From Pseudoalteromonas aurantia 208 (GTDB lineage Bacteria > Pseudomonadota > Gammaproteobacteria > Enterobacterales > Alteromonadaceae), in the NCBI RefSeq assembly GCF_014858725.1, contig NZ_AQGV01000015.1:248001-312000 (forward strand): a stretch of 64,000 nucleotides of DNA. Direction: 5' to 3'. The notes beneath the pieces are model-generated. The model was not told the DNA's origin. It worked only from the letters and a program-made list of their open reading frames with translations, and did not search any database. This document shows positions 36,986-46,525 of the stretch, one piece after another. The position numbers and the translations under genes were made by a program. Position 1 is the stretch's first letter, and every line of letters starts with the position of its first letter.

Positions 36986-38971
36986 ATGGCATCAATACAG
37001 GAAGAGCACAACGCTATCGTTGCCGCTGAGCGCCACTTGGCGCAATGTTTTTATGCATTTGGACTCGCTTTAAAAGAGGCGAATGAAGATCTAGAACCAG
37101 CTGCAACACAACTTCATAATGCCACGACTACGCTTGCCAAAACCACTCGTTTTTTAGGAGTAAAAGCGTGGTTTGATTTAACTGACTCTGAAGTTACGTT
37201 ACTCGCTTTGGTGTATATTCAAACTCTGGACCCCGACTGTGTAGCGCCATTTATAGGTCTGAGTTGGTTTGAGCAAGGGCCGACTTTAAGCCTCGACAAG
37301 TTGTTAACACTAAATGATAAGTATCTGAGTAAACGTACATTATTGGCAGAAAATATTGGTTCATCTCGCTTATTTACATTAGGCTTATTGAATCAATCGA
37401 GTCACTATATGAGTTTATCTTGTGCAGTTCAGATATCGCCATTGTTACAGCAATATTTACAAAGCGGCTGTGTATCGAGCTCGGATGGCGCATTATTTAG
37501 TGCAATAAAAAAGTATGGCATTGACCCTGTTTTTAGCTGCAGTTTTGCCAAAGAACAACATAAAATAATCGCAAAGTATACGCTTTTGAACCATGACAAT
37601 GCCGAACAAGCACTCTGGTATGGTATGCAATTAGCCGCTCATTCAACACTTTCAGTGAGTCAGTTCATTGGCGAAGCAGAAGAAGGAAAGCAGTACGATA
37701 GTCAAATACTGCAGGTGGAATTGGCTGAGTTACTGCTTAAAAATAAAGGCCAATCGGTTGTAATATATTGGCCTAATTGGGTGAGCTATTTACACATAGC
37801 CTATCAAAATTTGCGAGCCATTATACAGCAATTGCCGCAGGTATATATTGTCACTATGGCTGAACCGCAACAGAGAAAACATGACATTGAGCATGTTGAT
37901 GAGCGTGTAATTGTGATGCCAACTCAAGAAAAAGTCGCAAGCAGCTGGTTGGCATTGGCACCAGAATCTCAGGCTAGGTTCGAAGCACGTGCTTGGCAAT
38001 TGGCAACGCATTACCCCATCGCGCTTGAACGTATGAACACACTATCACAACATGCTATTCAATTAATGCATACGCCAGAAGATTATTGGAGCACATTACA
38101 AGCCCAATGTTTACAAACACAGAGTGTAGGGTGTGATGAATTGGCAAAGCTCAGTCAGTCGCGTTTTACTTTGCAAGATATGGTACTTGCCAATAGCATG
38201 GCACAACCATTAAAAGAGCTCGTGGCACGGGTGCGTTATCAAGCTGAATTAAAAGCGCGATTGCCTCGACTAAATAGTGGCTGTAAAGCGCTTTTTTGGG
38301 GCAAGCCCGGCACTGGAAAGTCGATGGCGGCAGAAGCAATAGCGGGAGAGTTACAGCTGCCTTTATATTTGGTTAACCTAGCAAATATTGCCAGTAAATG
38401 GATTGGTGAAACGGAAAAGCACTTAGCCAAGCTATTCGATTCAGCAGAGCGCCATAATGCGGTGTTGATGTTTGATGAGGCTGATGCCATTTTCGCCAAA
38501 CGCAGTGAGGTAGAGTCAAGCCATGATAAAAATGCCAATATGGGAGTGAGTTATTTACTCCAGCGTATGGAGCATTACAGTGGTTTACTGTTACTGAGTA
38601 CCAACTTTAAAGCAAATTTGGATGAAGCGTTTTTACGCCGATTTCATAATGTGGTTGAGTTTACTTTTCCCACCGAAACAGAGCGAATGACCTTGTGGCT
38701 GCATAGTTTAGGCGGTAATGCGGACGACGATTTACTCGGCGTGATAACGCCTCTAGCCCATCAGTTTGAGCTCAGCGCTGCACAGATAATAAATATTACC
38801 GAAACAGCACTATTACAAAGTTTAATGGCAGGTAGAGCATTAATAGTTCGCTCAGATATTGCCTGTGCGTTAAAGCGAGAACTGGCAAAACATCACGCCG
38901 GGTTTATGGCCCAACAAGACATTTTAAAGTGGTTACAAGGAGGGCATCATGGACCCGACGCTATTGTATAA
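36986..38971 (+). CDS. AAA+ ATPase of the eCIS (Afp15/Pvc15 type)
   Basis: This 661-residue ATPase has a long N-terminal region of about 400 residues without a clear domain and one AAA+ module: Walker A WGKPGTGKS (about 437), Walker B VLMFDEADAIF (about 491), sensor 1 LLLLSTNFKANLD and the arginine finger area DEAFLRRFHNVVEF. In Afp/PVC systems this ATPase is a signature gene, needed for particle assembly or cargo loading; its exact job is still debated. It sits between the lysozyme and DUF4255 genes with tight spacing (six-base gap, then a 23-base overlap), so these are one operon. Confidence 0.9.
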   Translation: MASIQEEHNAIVAAERHLAQCFYAFGLALKEANEDLEPAATQLHNATTTLAKTTRFLGVKAWFDLTDSEVTLLALVYIQTLDPDCVAPFIGLSWFEQGPTLSLDKLLTLNDKYLSKRTLLAENIGSSRLFTLGLLNQSSHYMSLSCAVQISPLLQQYLQSGCVSSSDGALFSAIKKYGIDPVFSCSFAKEQHKIIAKYTLLNHDNAEQALWYGMQLAAHSTLSVSQFIGEAEEGKQYDSQILQVELAELLLKNKGQSVVIYWPNWVSYLHIAYQNLRAIIQQLPQVYIVTMAEPQQRKHDIEHVDERVIVMPTQEKVASSWLALAPESQARFEARAWQLATHYPIALERMNTLSQHAIQLMHTPEDYWSTLQAQCLQTQSVGCDELAKLSQSRFTLQDMVLANSMAQPLKELVARVRYQAELKARLPRLNSGCKALFWGKPGTGKSMAAEAIAGELQLPLYLVNLANIASKWIGETEKHLAKLFDSAERHNAVLMFDEADAIFAKRSEVESSHDKNANMGVSYLLQRMEHYSGLLLLSTNFKANLDEAFLRRFHNVVEFTFPTETERMTLWLHSLGGNADDDLLGVITPLAHQFELSAAQIINITETALLQSLMAGRALIVRSDIACALKRELAKHHAGFMAQQDILKWLQGGHHGPDAIV

Positions 38972-39584
38972 ATTACAGCAAGCATTACACGCGTTTATTA
39001 CAGAACGAATATTGGCGATAGATCCGACTCAACAAGCGCTTTCGCAACCAGAACAAGGGGTTCAACTGAGCTTTAAAGCCCCTGATAAAGCATTTTTTGA
39101 TAAAGTAGTCAGTGATATTCCTATGGTGAATTGTTATTTGATTGGCGTAAGTGAAGATGTTGCTCGTCGACAAAGTGAAATTCCGAGAATGGAAGTGAAT
39201 GATACGCAGTCAGGCAGTGTTTATTATAAAGAACCTAAATTTGTGACACTTACCTATATGCTGACCATCTGGAGTAAAGATGAAGAAAAAAGTGCTGAAA
39301 TAGAGCACTTAATTTTAAGTTATTTACTCTGTGGTTTAGGACGTTACGACTTTTTACCTGCAGAAATATTAAACGCGCATGATATTCAACTAAACCCCTA
39401 TGGCATACGCGCCCAGTTATTTGGTAATGAGCAAAGTGACAAGGTCAGTGGTCAGGTTTGGCAGGCATTGGGTTCATCACCGAAACCAACATTACTATTT
39501 TCACTGTCATTACCTATTCCGGTATTTGAACCTGTTGAGTTACCAATTGTACGTGAAATAAATAATGTATTAGATAAAAAATAA
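38949..39584 (+). CDS. DUF4255 protein, eCIS tail cap (Afp16/Pvc16 type)
   Basis: The 211-residue product carries the DUF4255 pattern: a helical start (LYKLQQALHAFITERI), a strand with VQLSFKAPD, PMVNCYLIGVSED with RQSEIPRM, and YYKEPKFVTLTYMLTIWSKD, then EHLILSYLLCGLGRYDFLP. Its relatives in Afp and PVC close the distal end of the tube and sheath and set particle length. The gene begins inside the ATPase gene (23-base overlap), which fits translational coupling. Ribosome site AGGAGGG just before the ATG. Confidence 0.9.
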   Translation: MDPTLLYKLQQALHAFITERILAIDPTQQALSQPEQGVQLSFKAPDKAFFDKVVSDIPMVNCYLIGVSEDVARRQSEIPRMEVNDTQSGSVYYKEPKFVTLTYMLTIWSKDEEKSAEIEHLILSYLLCGLGRYDFLPAEILNAHDIQLNPYGIRAQLFGNEQSDKVSGQVWQALGSSPKPTLLFSLSLPIPVFEPVELPIVREINNVLDKK

Positions 39585-39705
39585 CAGTTACGCGCATTTC
39601 ACAGTTAACTTCTCGAACAAGACCAAACTTTTTACTTATCCGTATTAGGCAATCTAACTAATGCCCAGCAGCTCGTGTCTGAGCGAAAAAACCAAAGGGA
39701 CCAAC

Positions 39706-41739
39706 ATGAAACATTCAGAACTGAATACTGAACTCAGAGACTACTTTTCACGCGGAGATATACCGACACAGGAACAGTTTTATCAGCTCATTGATGCAGC
39801 AACAGATAATCAAGCGACGTTTAGCTTAATAGCACATTTATTTGGTATGACCGTTGATTGTGTGGTGACTGAGCAGCTAACGACGTTGGATGGCAATTTA
39901 TATGAAGAACCAAAGCTAAAAAATTATAATTTGGCAACGGGTGAAACTGTGTTGATTTACTTGCAAGATGACCCAGCTGTAAACGGGGTTTACACGGTAT
40001 TGATTGCTGACGATGTGGCAACACTAACATTGCAACAGCAAAGTGCTGATTTTACGCATGGATTATTATTAAAAGCGAATCGTTCACAAGGAAGCAGTGC
40101 GAGTTTTTATGAATATAGATTCAATGTAGATGATGCTATCGATGAGTGGGTATCGTTAAAAAGCTTAGATATACCTGAATATATGACTACACACTTGTTG
40201 AATGCTCGTTTACCCGCTCACGTTGATTTAACCCAAAACGGCGCAAACTCAAAAGTCACCGCTACGTTGTTCGATGGCAAATTTGACGGTCATTTTTATG
40301 GTGATGGGAGTGAGATTAGCGCACTAAATGCAACAGAACTCACATCAGGAAAGGTAAAGCCGGAACGGTTCAATTTTGCAATGGTAGAGGACATTCATAA
40401 AGGGGTTGATGCAAAAGTACTGAGCTCTGAGAGTGGTCGCTGGCTTAATCATAAGTTAGAAGCATTGGCCTGCCCACAATTGCTGAATATTCAGGTACGT
40501 TGTGCAGAAACCACCGAGTCTATTGATGTGTTACAACCGCCCACAGACATCGACCAAATCATATTAAATCATAGTGATTATGTCTTGCTTACGGCGCAAA
40601 ATACGCCGAGCCAAAATGGCGTATGGCAACTCGATACACAAATGAGTCCGGCGCAACTCATTCGGGTAAATACCGCAGAGCTATCCTCTCTTTCGACGGG
40701 GAGTGCGATTGCTGTAAAGGAAGGAAGTCAGCATCAAGGTCAGGTATTTGTAGTGGCAGCACAATACAGTTATGGTCAAGCCGCTGAGTATTATTGGCAG
40801 CCCTCTTCGGCAATCGCAATGGCAGGTATTGGTTTAAAAAATCAAAATAACCAAATCAGCGTAGATTTTGCCTCAGTACAAGATGTACAAAGTGCGACGG
40901 CTGAAAAAGTGGTAGATGCAAGTGTATTAGCGGCGCAGCTTGCCGCGACCTCAACGGAGCTTACTGATGACTATACAGAACGAGTCAACACGCAAAAGCT
41001 CAGAATTGACAGTATTTTGTCAGCCAGTGATGCTGATAAAGACTCTTTTGCCGAAATTGTTACTTTAATTAACTCGGTAGACACAGAGTCAGATACTGCA
41101 TTTGCTAATTACGCGCAAACGAATGATGCGCGCAGTACGTCGCTGGAAAATAACTTAGTAACAGAGTCGCAATCACGTATTACACAAAACAGCGCATTAG
41201 AGACGGCAATTCAGAATGAATCTCAAGTCCGACAAGAGCAAAATACAGTGCTCACTGAGGCGCTACAAAATGAAGTGACAACACGAGTATCTCAAGGGAG
41301 CGAACGTTATACCAAAGTAGAGTCGGATACTCGATATATTCAAAAAACCGGCGATACACTCAGTGGTCACTTTAATATAGAGACTGCCAATTTAGTCGGA
41401 AATTTGAATGTTGAGGGGGCCATTGTTGCAACTCACGATGTGACTGCCTTTTCAGATCAAAGATTGAAAAGTAACGTGATGCATATTGAAAATGCACTTG
41501 AACGCATTACACAGTTGCAAGGTGTGACCTTTACTCGCACGGATTTATCTGAAGAACGTCGATTTTCAGGACTGATAGCGCAACAAGTAGCCAATGTGCT
41601 GCCGGAAGTAGTGCATCAAGAAGGTGAGTACCTCAGTGTAGCCTATGGAAATATGGTGGGGTTATTGGTTGAGGGAATAAAAGCGCTCAATAAAAAAGTC
41701 GCTCATTTAGAAACCCAGCTTGAAAAAAATGATTGTTAA
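39706..41739 (+). CDS. Tail fibre protein with S74 intramolecular chaperone domain
   Basis: The frame opens at 39661, but AAAGGGACC precedes the ATG at 39706, giving 677 residues. The N-terminus (ELNTELRDYFSRGDIPTQEQ, then QFYQLIDAA) is a motif shared with the small collar protein at 45175. Two beta modules with the pattern NGVYTV and NGVWQLD follow, then a coiled-coil stretch (DSILSASDADKDSFAEIVTL) and a fibre shaft. The C-terminus is a peptidase S74 chaperone: DQRLKSNVMHI, with the RFSGLIAQQVANVLPEVV segment. In phage and eCIS fibres this domain drives trimer folding and cuts itself off. It should bind the target cell surface. Confidence 0.88.
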   Translation: MKHSELNTELRDYFSRGDIPTQEQFYQLIDAATDNQATFSLIAHLFGMTVDCVVTEQLTTLDGNLYEEPKLKNYNLATGETVLIYLQDDPAVNGVYTVLIADDVATLTLQQQSADFTHGLLLKANRSQGSSASFYEYRFNVDDAIDEWVSLKSLDIPEYMTTHLLNARLPAHVDLTQNGANSKVTATLFDGKFDGHFYGDGSEISALNATELTSGKVKPERFNFAMVEDIHKGVDAKVLSSESGRWLNHKLEALACPQLLNIQVRCAETTESIDVLQPPTDIDQIILNHSDYVLLTAQNTPSQNGVWQLDTQMSPAQLIRVNTAELSSLSTGSAIAVKEGSQHQGQVFVVAAQYSYGQAAEYYWQPSSAIAMAGIGLKNQNNQISVDFASVQDVQSATAEKVVDASVLAAQLAATSTELTDDYTERVNTQKLRIDSILSASDADKDSFAEIVTLINSVDTESDTAFANYAQTNDARSTSLENNLVTESQSRITQNSALETAIQNESQVRQEQNTVLTEALQNEVTTRVSQGSERYTKVESDTRYIQKTGDTLSGHFNIETANLVGNLNVEGAIVATHDVTAFSDQRLKSNVMHIENALERITQLQGVTFTRTDLSEERRFSGLIAQQVANVLPEVVHQEGEYLSVAYGNMVGLLVEGIKALNKKVAHLETQLEKNDC

Positions 41740-41766
41740 TATGTGCTGCTACAGTGAGGAAAGAGT

Positions 41767-43782
41767 ATGTCATTGCAAAATATAGGGGCTATTTCATTAG
41801 CAGATATCGGGCAAGAATATAGCACGCAGCCGCCATATGCGCTAAGCGTGTACAGCGAACATATTAATAAAATACCAGGGCAAAGTATTGCTGTTAGTGA
41901 GTTTTATGGCGCATCTGCACATACCATTTTTTTGCTTGATAAAGTATTTGATGTGTATAGCAATCGAGAGGCCACGATACCTATTGCCAATATTCTAGCA
42001 GGTAGTTTTGATGAGTATAGTGATGGTCAAGAGGCCATAAGGCTCGTGAATGTGTTAAATGCCCAATATGGCAGTGTGCGCATAGATGGTGTGAATGTGG
42101 TATTCACTTCAAGCAGTGGTGTGAACAGTGCAGCTCGGTTTGACTTTGTGGTAGAGAACAGCATAGGAGTTAGGAAGACCCATTTTGTCAGTATGCGTGT
42201 GTTGGCTATTCCACCGCTCATATGCAACCCTGATACCTTTAGCTTGCAGCAAGGGGAAACGCTATATGTGAGCGCCTCTCAACTGATCGTAAATGATGAA
42301 GACAGCTCTAATTCAGGCATCACTTTGGTGTCGGTTAGCGGCCCTATTGGTGGGAGTGTTAACCTAGTGGGGGATAATATCACCTTTATTTCTACGGGTT
42401 TGGCAGAGCAGCCAGCACAATTTACTTATCATATAAAAAATGGCTTAGATGAAACGCAAATAGGGACTGTGTTTATAAACATTACACCTTTGCCAGAGCT
42501 TGAAGCGTTTGTTTATCGCACCCAAGCTGAAGTATCTACTGCTATTGCCAGTTATAGCCCGCCAACAATGGAAGACGTATTCAATAGTTGGGCCCGGTTT
42601 GCTGGGGCAGCCTATTTCCCTGATGCAAATACTGCAACCGGGGAGGCCGCCGATTGGCAATTTTTACGAAGTCCAGATAGGGTGTCTATGCCAACCAATA
42701 CTAGCAGTGGTTGTGGTTTTATATCACCGGATAAATTGGATAATTTCTCTTTTGAAGCAACACTCACTTCACCAGCGGCAGACGATGATACTATCGGACT
42801 GATTGTTGCCTTTGTACGAGAAGGCGGTGTTAATAAATTTTTGGCGTTAGTCAGAACAAAAGGCGGGATGGGGCCAAATCAAGGGTATGGGCTGATTTAT
42901 AGTGAAAATGGACCTTGGCCACCGACTTGGGTGATTAATGATATAAATATTGATGGCGTAGCAGGTCATTTTGATGGTGCGAAAACCCGAGTAAAAATAC
43001 AGCGCCAAGGTGATGTCATTACATGCTATACCACCAACTGGAATGACGTTGATAATTACCAGGCAGGTTCAAAAATAACCCTTGATTTAAATAGTGACAA
43101 TCGCCTCAATATTTTTAAAGGGCCGCAGCAATATGGTTATTATACCCATTCACAAGCAGGCTCTACTTATCTAGACATTGATTTTAATGGTGGCTTAGAT
43201 GCCAGTAAAATATACGATGCGCAAAACAATCAGTGCTGGGAATACACGGGTGGCAGTTGGCAATTGGTACAAGGTACAATACAAAGCCATTTGGGGTATA
43301 TTCGCAAGGTATTTAACCCTGAAACATTAGAACGCTTTTTGATATCGAGTACTGTCATTACTCATTTGGGCTACTTAGTGGACGAAGCACAATGGATGAA
43401 AGAAAAGCTCATTGATCAGCGGCAGTACGTGCTTACTAGGCAAAGTACTGGGCAAAATGGTGCTGTAAGTGGCGTACGCGTACTGGCTATATATGCGCTG
43501 GATCAAGAACAAAGTAATCTATTGCTCACTAAACCAGAGCTGCTAACAATATCAGAGCATGTGCATCATGATAGCGCTTCAGGGTTCAATAATGTTGGTG
43601 TCAAAAACTGGTTTGAATCGCAGAGTATAGACTTAGTTGGTACTCAATTTATTGGTGGAACGGTGGTGCTCGAAGGCGGAATAGTTGGGCGTATCACGGA
43701 CATTGGTAACGATAATGGCACCAGCGCTTATATATCTTATGACACTGCTACTTATCAATTATTTGATTTAACAAGCTCGTAA
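41767..43782 (+). CDS. Tail adhesin with cadherin-like and lectin-like regions
   Basis: The 671-residue product follows the fibre gene by 27 bases with a good ribosome site (GAGGAAAGAGT). It starts like some phage tail proteins (ISLADIGQEYS and PGQSIAVSEFYGAS). Residues about 130-240 hold tandem cadherin-like strands (NPDTFSLQQGETLYVSASQL, then FTYHIKNGLDETQIGTVFI). The middle (about 290-480) resembles a concanavalin-type lectin fold of the thrombospondin C-terminal kind (FSFEATLTSPAADDDTIGLI, then HFDGAKTRVKIQRQGDVITC). The C-terminal part is not recognised. It probably acts as a second receptor-binding protein or a fibre accessory protein. Confidence 0.7.
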   Translation: MSLQNIGAISLADIGQEYSTQPPYALSVYSEHINKIPGQSIAVSEFYGASAHTIFLLDKVFDVYSNREATIPIANILAGSFDEYSDGQEAIRLVNVLNAQYGSVRIDGVNVVFTSSSGVNSAARFDFVVENSIGVRKTHFVSMRVLAIPPLICNPDTFSLQQGETLYVSASQLIVNDEDSSNSGITLVSVSGPIGGSVNLVGDNITFISTGLAEQPAQFTYHIKNGLDETQIGTVFINITPLPELEAFVYRTQAEVSTAIASYSPPTMEDVFNSWARFAGAAYFPDANTATGEAADWQFLRSPDRVSMPTNTSSGCGFISPDKLDNFSFEATLTSPAADDDTIGLIVAFVREGGVNKFLALVRTKGGMGPNQGYGLIYSENGPWPPTWVINDINIDGVAGHFDGAKTRVKIQRQGDVITCYTTNWNDVDNYQAGSKITLDLNSDNRLNIFKGPQQYGYYTHSQAGSTYLDIDFNGGLDASKIYDAQNNQCWEYTGGSWQLVQGTIQSHLGYIRKVFNPETLERFLISSTVITHLGYLVDEAQWMKEKLIDQRQYVLTRQSTGQNGAVSGVRVLAIYALDQEQSNLLLTKPELLTISEHVHHDSASGFNNVGVKNWFESQSIDLVGTQFIGGTVVLEGGIVGRITDIGNDNGTSAYISYDTATYQLFDLTSS

Positions 43783-44103
43783 TAACGTTTTAATTATTCT
43801 TGTGTTTATACCCATGGTATTTAAATAATAGTCAGTAATGCGACAAGCACAGGGTGAAGTGATGGCGAAAAAAACTTCACGATATCGTACTTCCTTACGT
43901 CATATTTTATCCAGTTAAAGCGTCAACGCGTATTTTTGAATACTCAATACTTTTATGAAATCGGTTTTACACACTGTCACTTATCTGCATAGCAGTACAC
44001 CTTTATGTTTATGAGCCAAGCCAACATGGCATGCCATGAACATAATCAACAGTGCATTATCATTTATTACAGACGATGCACTCCCCATATTAGGAGGCCA
44101 TTT
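43783..44103. other. Intergenic region before a short fibre-module gene
   Basis: About 320 bases with no supported gene. An upstream in-frame extension of the next gene (from 44005) lacks a ribosome site and is left out. The spacing suggests a separate promoter for the small fibre-module genes. Confidence 0.4.
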
Positions 44104-44538
44104 ATGGCGAATACACTATCACTATCAGCACGATTAGCATCTTTACAGGGCAATGTTCCTGGACGAGAAGATAAAATTATAGATAATACCGAACGCGCAA
44201 ATTCACTTTATCGGTATTTGGGAATTATTCAGCAGGTTGAGACTGTTGAAGAAGTTGAGACGCCACTGTTAGCTTATGCAAACCCACTGGTTGAGGTTGG
44301 TCAATATGTATTACTAGTAGGTCAATCAGTCGGATTAAACAATGGTATTTATAAGCTTGAAGTAAGCGGTGATTTAGCCAAAGTTGAGCGTCCTTATGAT
44401 GTAGGCAACATGGTTGATGACTTAAATCATAATAACGACGAGCAAACGGTATTATGGCGACTAACCAGTAAGGATGATGTATTAGGACAAGTTTGGAGCA
44501 AAGAAATTTACCACGATACACCCCCTGTGGCTGTGTAG
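44104..44538 (+). CDS. Short fibre-module protein A (eCIS-associated)
   Basis: The frame opens earlier, but the ATG at 44104 has a strong AGGAGG before it, giving 144 residues. I do not know a named family. The body (ANPLVEVGQYVLLVGQSVGL, then NNGIYKLEVSGDLAKVERPYD and VGNMVDDL) has the pattern of beta modules in phage fibres where a NG-[IV]-Y-x-L strand is followed by a residue pair and a G-x-x-V turn. The same pattern is in the protein at 44687 and twice in the long fibre. It may be a short tail fibre, an adaptor, or a separately encoded tip module. Confidence 0.6.
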   Translation: MANTLSLSARLASLQGNVPGREDKIIDNTERANSLYRYLGIIQQVETVEEVETPLLAYANPLVEVGQYVLLVGQSVGLNNGIYKLEVSGDLAKVERPYDVGNMVDDLNHNNDEQTVLWRLTSKDDVLGQVWSKEIYHDTPPVAV

Positions 44539-44686
44539 CGCATATAGAGCAGCTCAATATAATTATGAGCTATTGATGAGTGTGCAGAGGCGTAATAATT
44601 CGTCTCTGTACATATTTTTATATACCTTCTATGTGCCATCAACGATGGAGTAAGGTAATAAGAAGTGTGCATACACTGGAGCGATT

Positions 44687-45070
44687 ATGCCTATAGACTA
44701 TTTCAATCTTAACGATATGTTTGCAAGCGTCGTTAGAAAAGCGCAGCACTTAGAGCGATATATAGGTGTTAAACAGGAAGTGGATGTTATTCATAATGAC
44801 AACGTCGATATTAACCAAATCGCTTCACCAAAACATTGGCAAACCATGCATTTGCTAACGCAGCAAATTGATGCGACCCAAAATGGCGTGTATCTCATTC
44901 GTGAGACAGGGCAATGGCAGGCGCTACGTGGCGATTTAGAAGTTGGCAATTTGGTGACCAGTAAACACCCCGATGAATTTGGGCAATACACTTATTATGA
45001 GCTGGTGGCAAAACAAGGCGAAGTATACACTTGGCAGCCGTTTACATTGACCGACCTTAAATCGAACTGA
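44687..45070 (+). CDS. Short fibre-module protein B (paralogue)
   Basis: The 127-residue product resembles the previous protein: LNDMFASVVRKAQHLERYIG at the start (compare ANSLYRYLGII), then QQIDATQNGVYLIRETGQW, a LRGDLEVGNLVTSKHPDE turn and YELVAKQGEVYTWQPF. GGAG lies seven bases before the ATG. The likely role is the same as for its neighbour, an eCIS fibre component. The two genes are separated by 148 bases, and each has its own ribosome site, as if the module had been duplicated and then used as independent cassettes. Confidence 0.6.
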   Translation: MPIDYFNLNDMFASVVRKAQHLERYIGVKQEVDVIHNDNVDINQIASPKHWQTMHLLTQQIDATQNGVYLIRETGQWQALRGDLEVGNLVTSKHPDEFGQYTYYELVAKQGEVYTWQPFTLTDLKSN

Positions 45071-45174
45071 TGATGTGAATTACCCTATATTATGCAATTT
45101 TTGCCTTTGCAGTCCAGCGTATTTCGACGGAGCAATGCCTCGTCATGTTACCCCTTTAGTCAGAGTAATACAGT

Positions 45175-45675
45175 ATGATCGATACCGTGAGAACCAAACT
45201 TAAACGCTTTTTTTCAGCGGGTGCCAAACCGACAGGGGCGCAATTTGCTGAGCTGATTGATCATTGTATGATTGGAGAGGATGATGGTATTCGAATCGAC
45301 GAGCATGGCAATGCTGAACTAACCGACAACCTAACAGTACGAGGAGACTTAAGAGTTGATGGTACGGTTTGGCTTGCGAGTAGATCAAGTAATACCGAAG
45401 CGAGCGCAACAAATCACAGTAAGGGCAATGCACATAGCCTACCTGTAGGGGCCATTATATTATGGTTTGGTGAAGGCCTTCCTGATGGGTATGCGCTTTG
45501 CGATGGCTTGCAGGGACGGCCCACAATGTTATACGAACATTCAGTTATGAATAATAAACGTATGAATAATGTGCGAATGGATAAAGTACAGGTGGACAAG
45601 CGGAGCAGCGCTATGGAAACCCCAGCCAAAACAACGGCACTCACTGATGTGAAGTATATTATCAAAATTCGTTAA
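45175..45675 (+). CDS. Small tail-collar-type fibre protein
   Basis: The 166-residue product has an N-terminal anchor motif shared with the long fibre: RTKLKRFFSAGAKPTGAQFA followed by ELID (fibre: LRDYFSRGDIPTQEQFYQ followed by LID). The central part has a beta-helix-like LTVRGDLRVDGTV, and the C-terminal half starts with SLPVGAIILWFGEGLPDGYA followed by LCDG, the signature of phage tail collar domains, but stops soon after, so it is a shortened collar protein. The shared anchor suggests both attach to the same place on the particle. The start has no clear ribosome site. Confidence 0.7.
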   Translation: MIDTVRTKLKRFFSAGAKPTGAQFAELIDHCMIGEDDGIRIDEHGNAELTDNLTVRGDLRVDGTVWLASRSSNTEASATNHSKGNAHSLPVGAIILWFGEGLPDGYALCDGLQGRPTMLYEHSVMNNKRMNNVRMDKVQVDKRSSAMETPAKTTALTDVKYIIKIR

Positions 45676-45741
45676 AGCAGTATTTTTCATTACTTACGCT
45701 TATTGTGTAAGCGATTTTCTCATTTCTATCAAGGAACCTTT

Positions 45742-46110
45742 ATGTATCAGTCACGTAATCATGAACAGTACGAGCAGGACGTATTTCCCATACAGCGCCA
45801 AAGCATGAGCCGAGAAGCGCGTTTAAAAGACAACGTAGGTAGCATGATGGGCGTTGATTTAAGTCATGTTGCAGTGCACACCAATTCATCAAAGCCAGCG
45901 CAACTTAACGCTCACGCGTATGCACAAGGCAGCGAAGTACACATCAGCCCAGGTCAAGATCGTCATTTAGGGCATGAACTCGCTCACATTGGCCAGCAAA
46001 TGCAAGGCCGAGTACAAGCCACTACCCAGTTTGCAGGGCAAGCGGTGAATGATGACCCAAAACTCGAGCACGAAGCGGATGTGATAGGCGCAAGGGCTGA
46101 GAGTATGTGA
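45742..46110 (+). CDS. DUF4157 eCIS core-domain protein (HExxH motif)
   Basis: From the ATG at 45742, preceded by AAGGAACC, the product has 122 residues. It contains the DUF4157 domain found next to, or fused to, cargo of contractile injection systems: a start rich in Gln and Arg (FPIQRQSMSREARLKDN), VDLSHVAVHTNSSKP, AHAYAQGSEVHISPGQ, HELAHIGQQMQGRVQA with the HExxH metal motif, and KLEHEADVIGARA with the third ligand Glu. Whether it works as a protease or as a cargo-binding or maturation factor is open. It stands at the head of the cargo island, a usual place for it. Confidence 0.88.
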   Translation: MYQSRNHEQYEQDVFPIQRQSMSREARLKDNVGSMMGVDLSHVAVHTNSSKPAQLNAHAYAQGSEVHISPGQDRHLGHELAHIGQQMQGRVQATTQFAGQAVNDDPKLEHEADVIGARAESM

Positions 46111-46525
46111 TTTTTTGGGGCTAAGTAAAGTATTGTGGATCAAGTGACTTGACCCCTTTCCTTATTACTGGATGACGATGTTCGGCTGTTGAATGATATA
46201 AAAAGTAATACTAGAGGAATGCGGCAATGAGGGCCTTGAAAAATACACGTTAGTCATAGATAAACTCATAGGCGTGATAAATTGTGTGACAATGTTTAGG
46301 TGCAATTACCATTTTTTAATGAGGCCGTAAACATAGGGAAGAAGGGAGCAAGCAGCTTGATTCATTATACTTTTTCTACACTAAATGTCAGTCATCTAGG
46401 CATTCCTACGACTCAAGCACATAACTGAACCAAAAATCCATTGAAAGCGTTTGTTAGCCCAATAGTTATAGGCAATGAAGAAAGCCTATTACAACGATTA
46501 AAGAAAATTAATAAAGGTTTGCGAT
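46111..46525. promoter_or_regulatory. Upstream region of effector 1 with a block shared with effector 2
   Basis: No gene is supported here. The last ~90 bases (from CCATTGAAAGCG near 46439) align with 48711-48798 upstream of the second effector: both have TTAGCCCAAT, GTTATAGGCAATGAA, GAAAGCCTA, ACAA-GATTAAAG and AATTAA before GATATGTATGC. The block probably holds the promoter and leader shared by these cargo genes. Confidence 0.6.

Noticed and set aside
44005..44103. N-terminal extension of the short fibre-module protein
   Set aside because: No ribosome site, Cys- and Arg-rich unrelated peptide; the ATG at 44104 follows AGGAGG.
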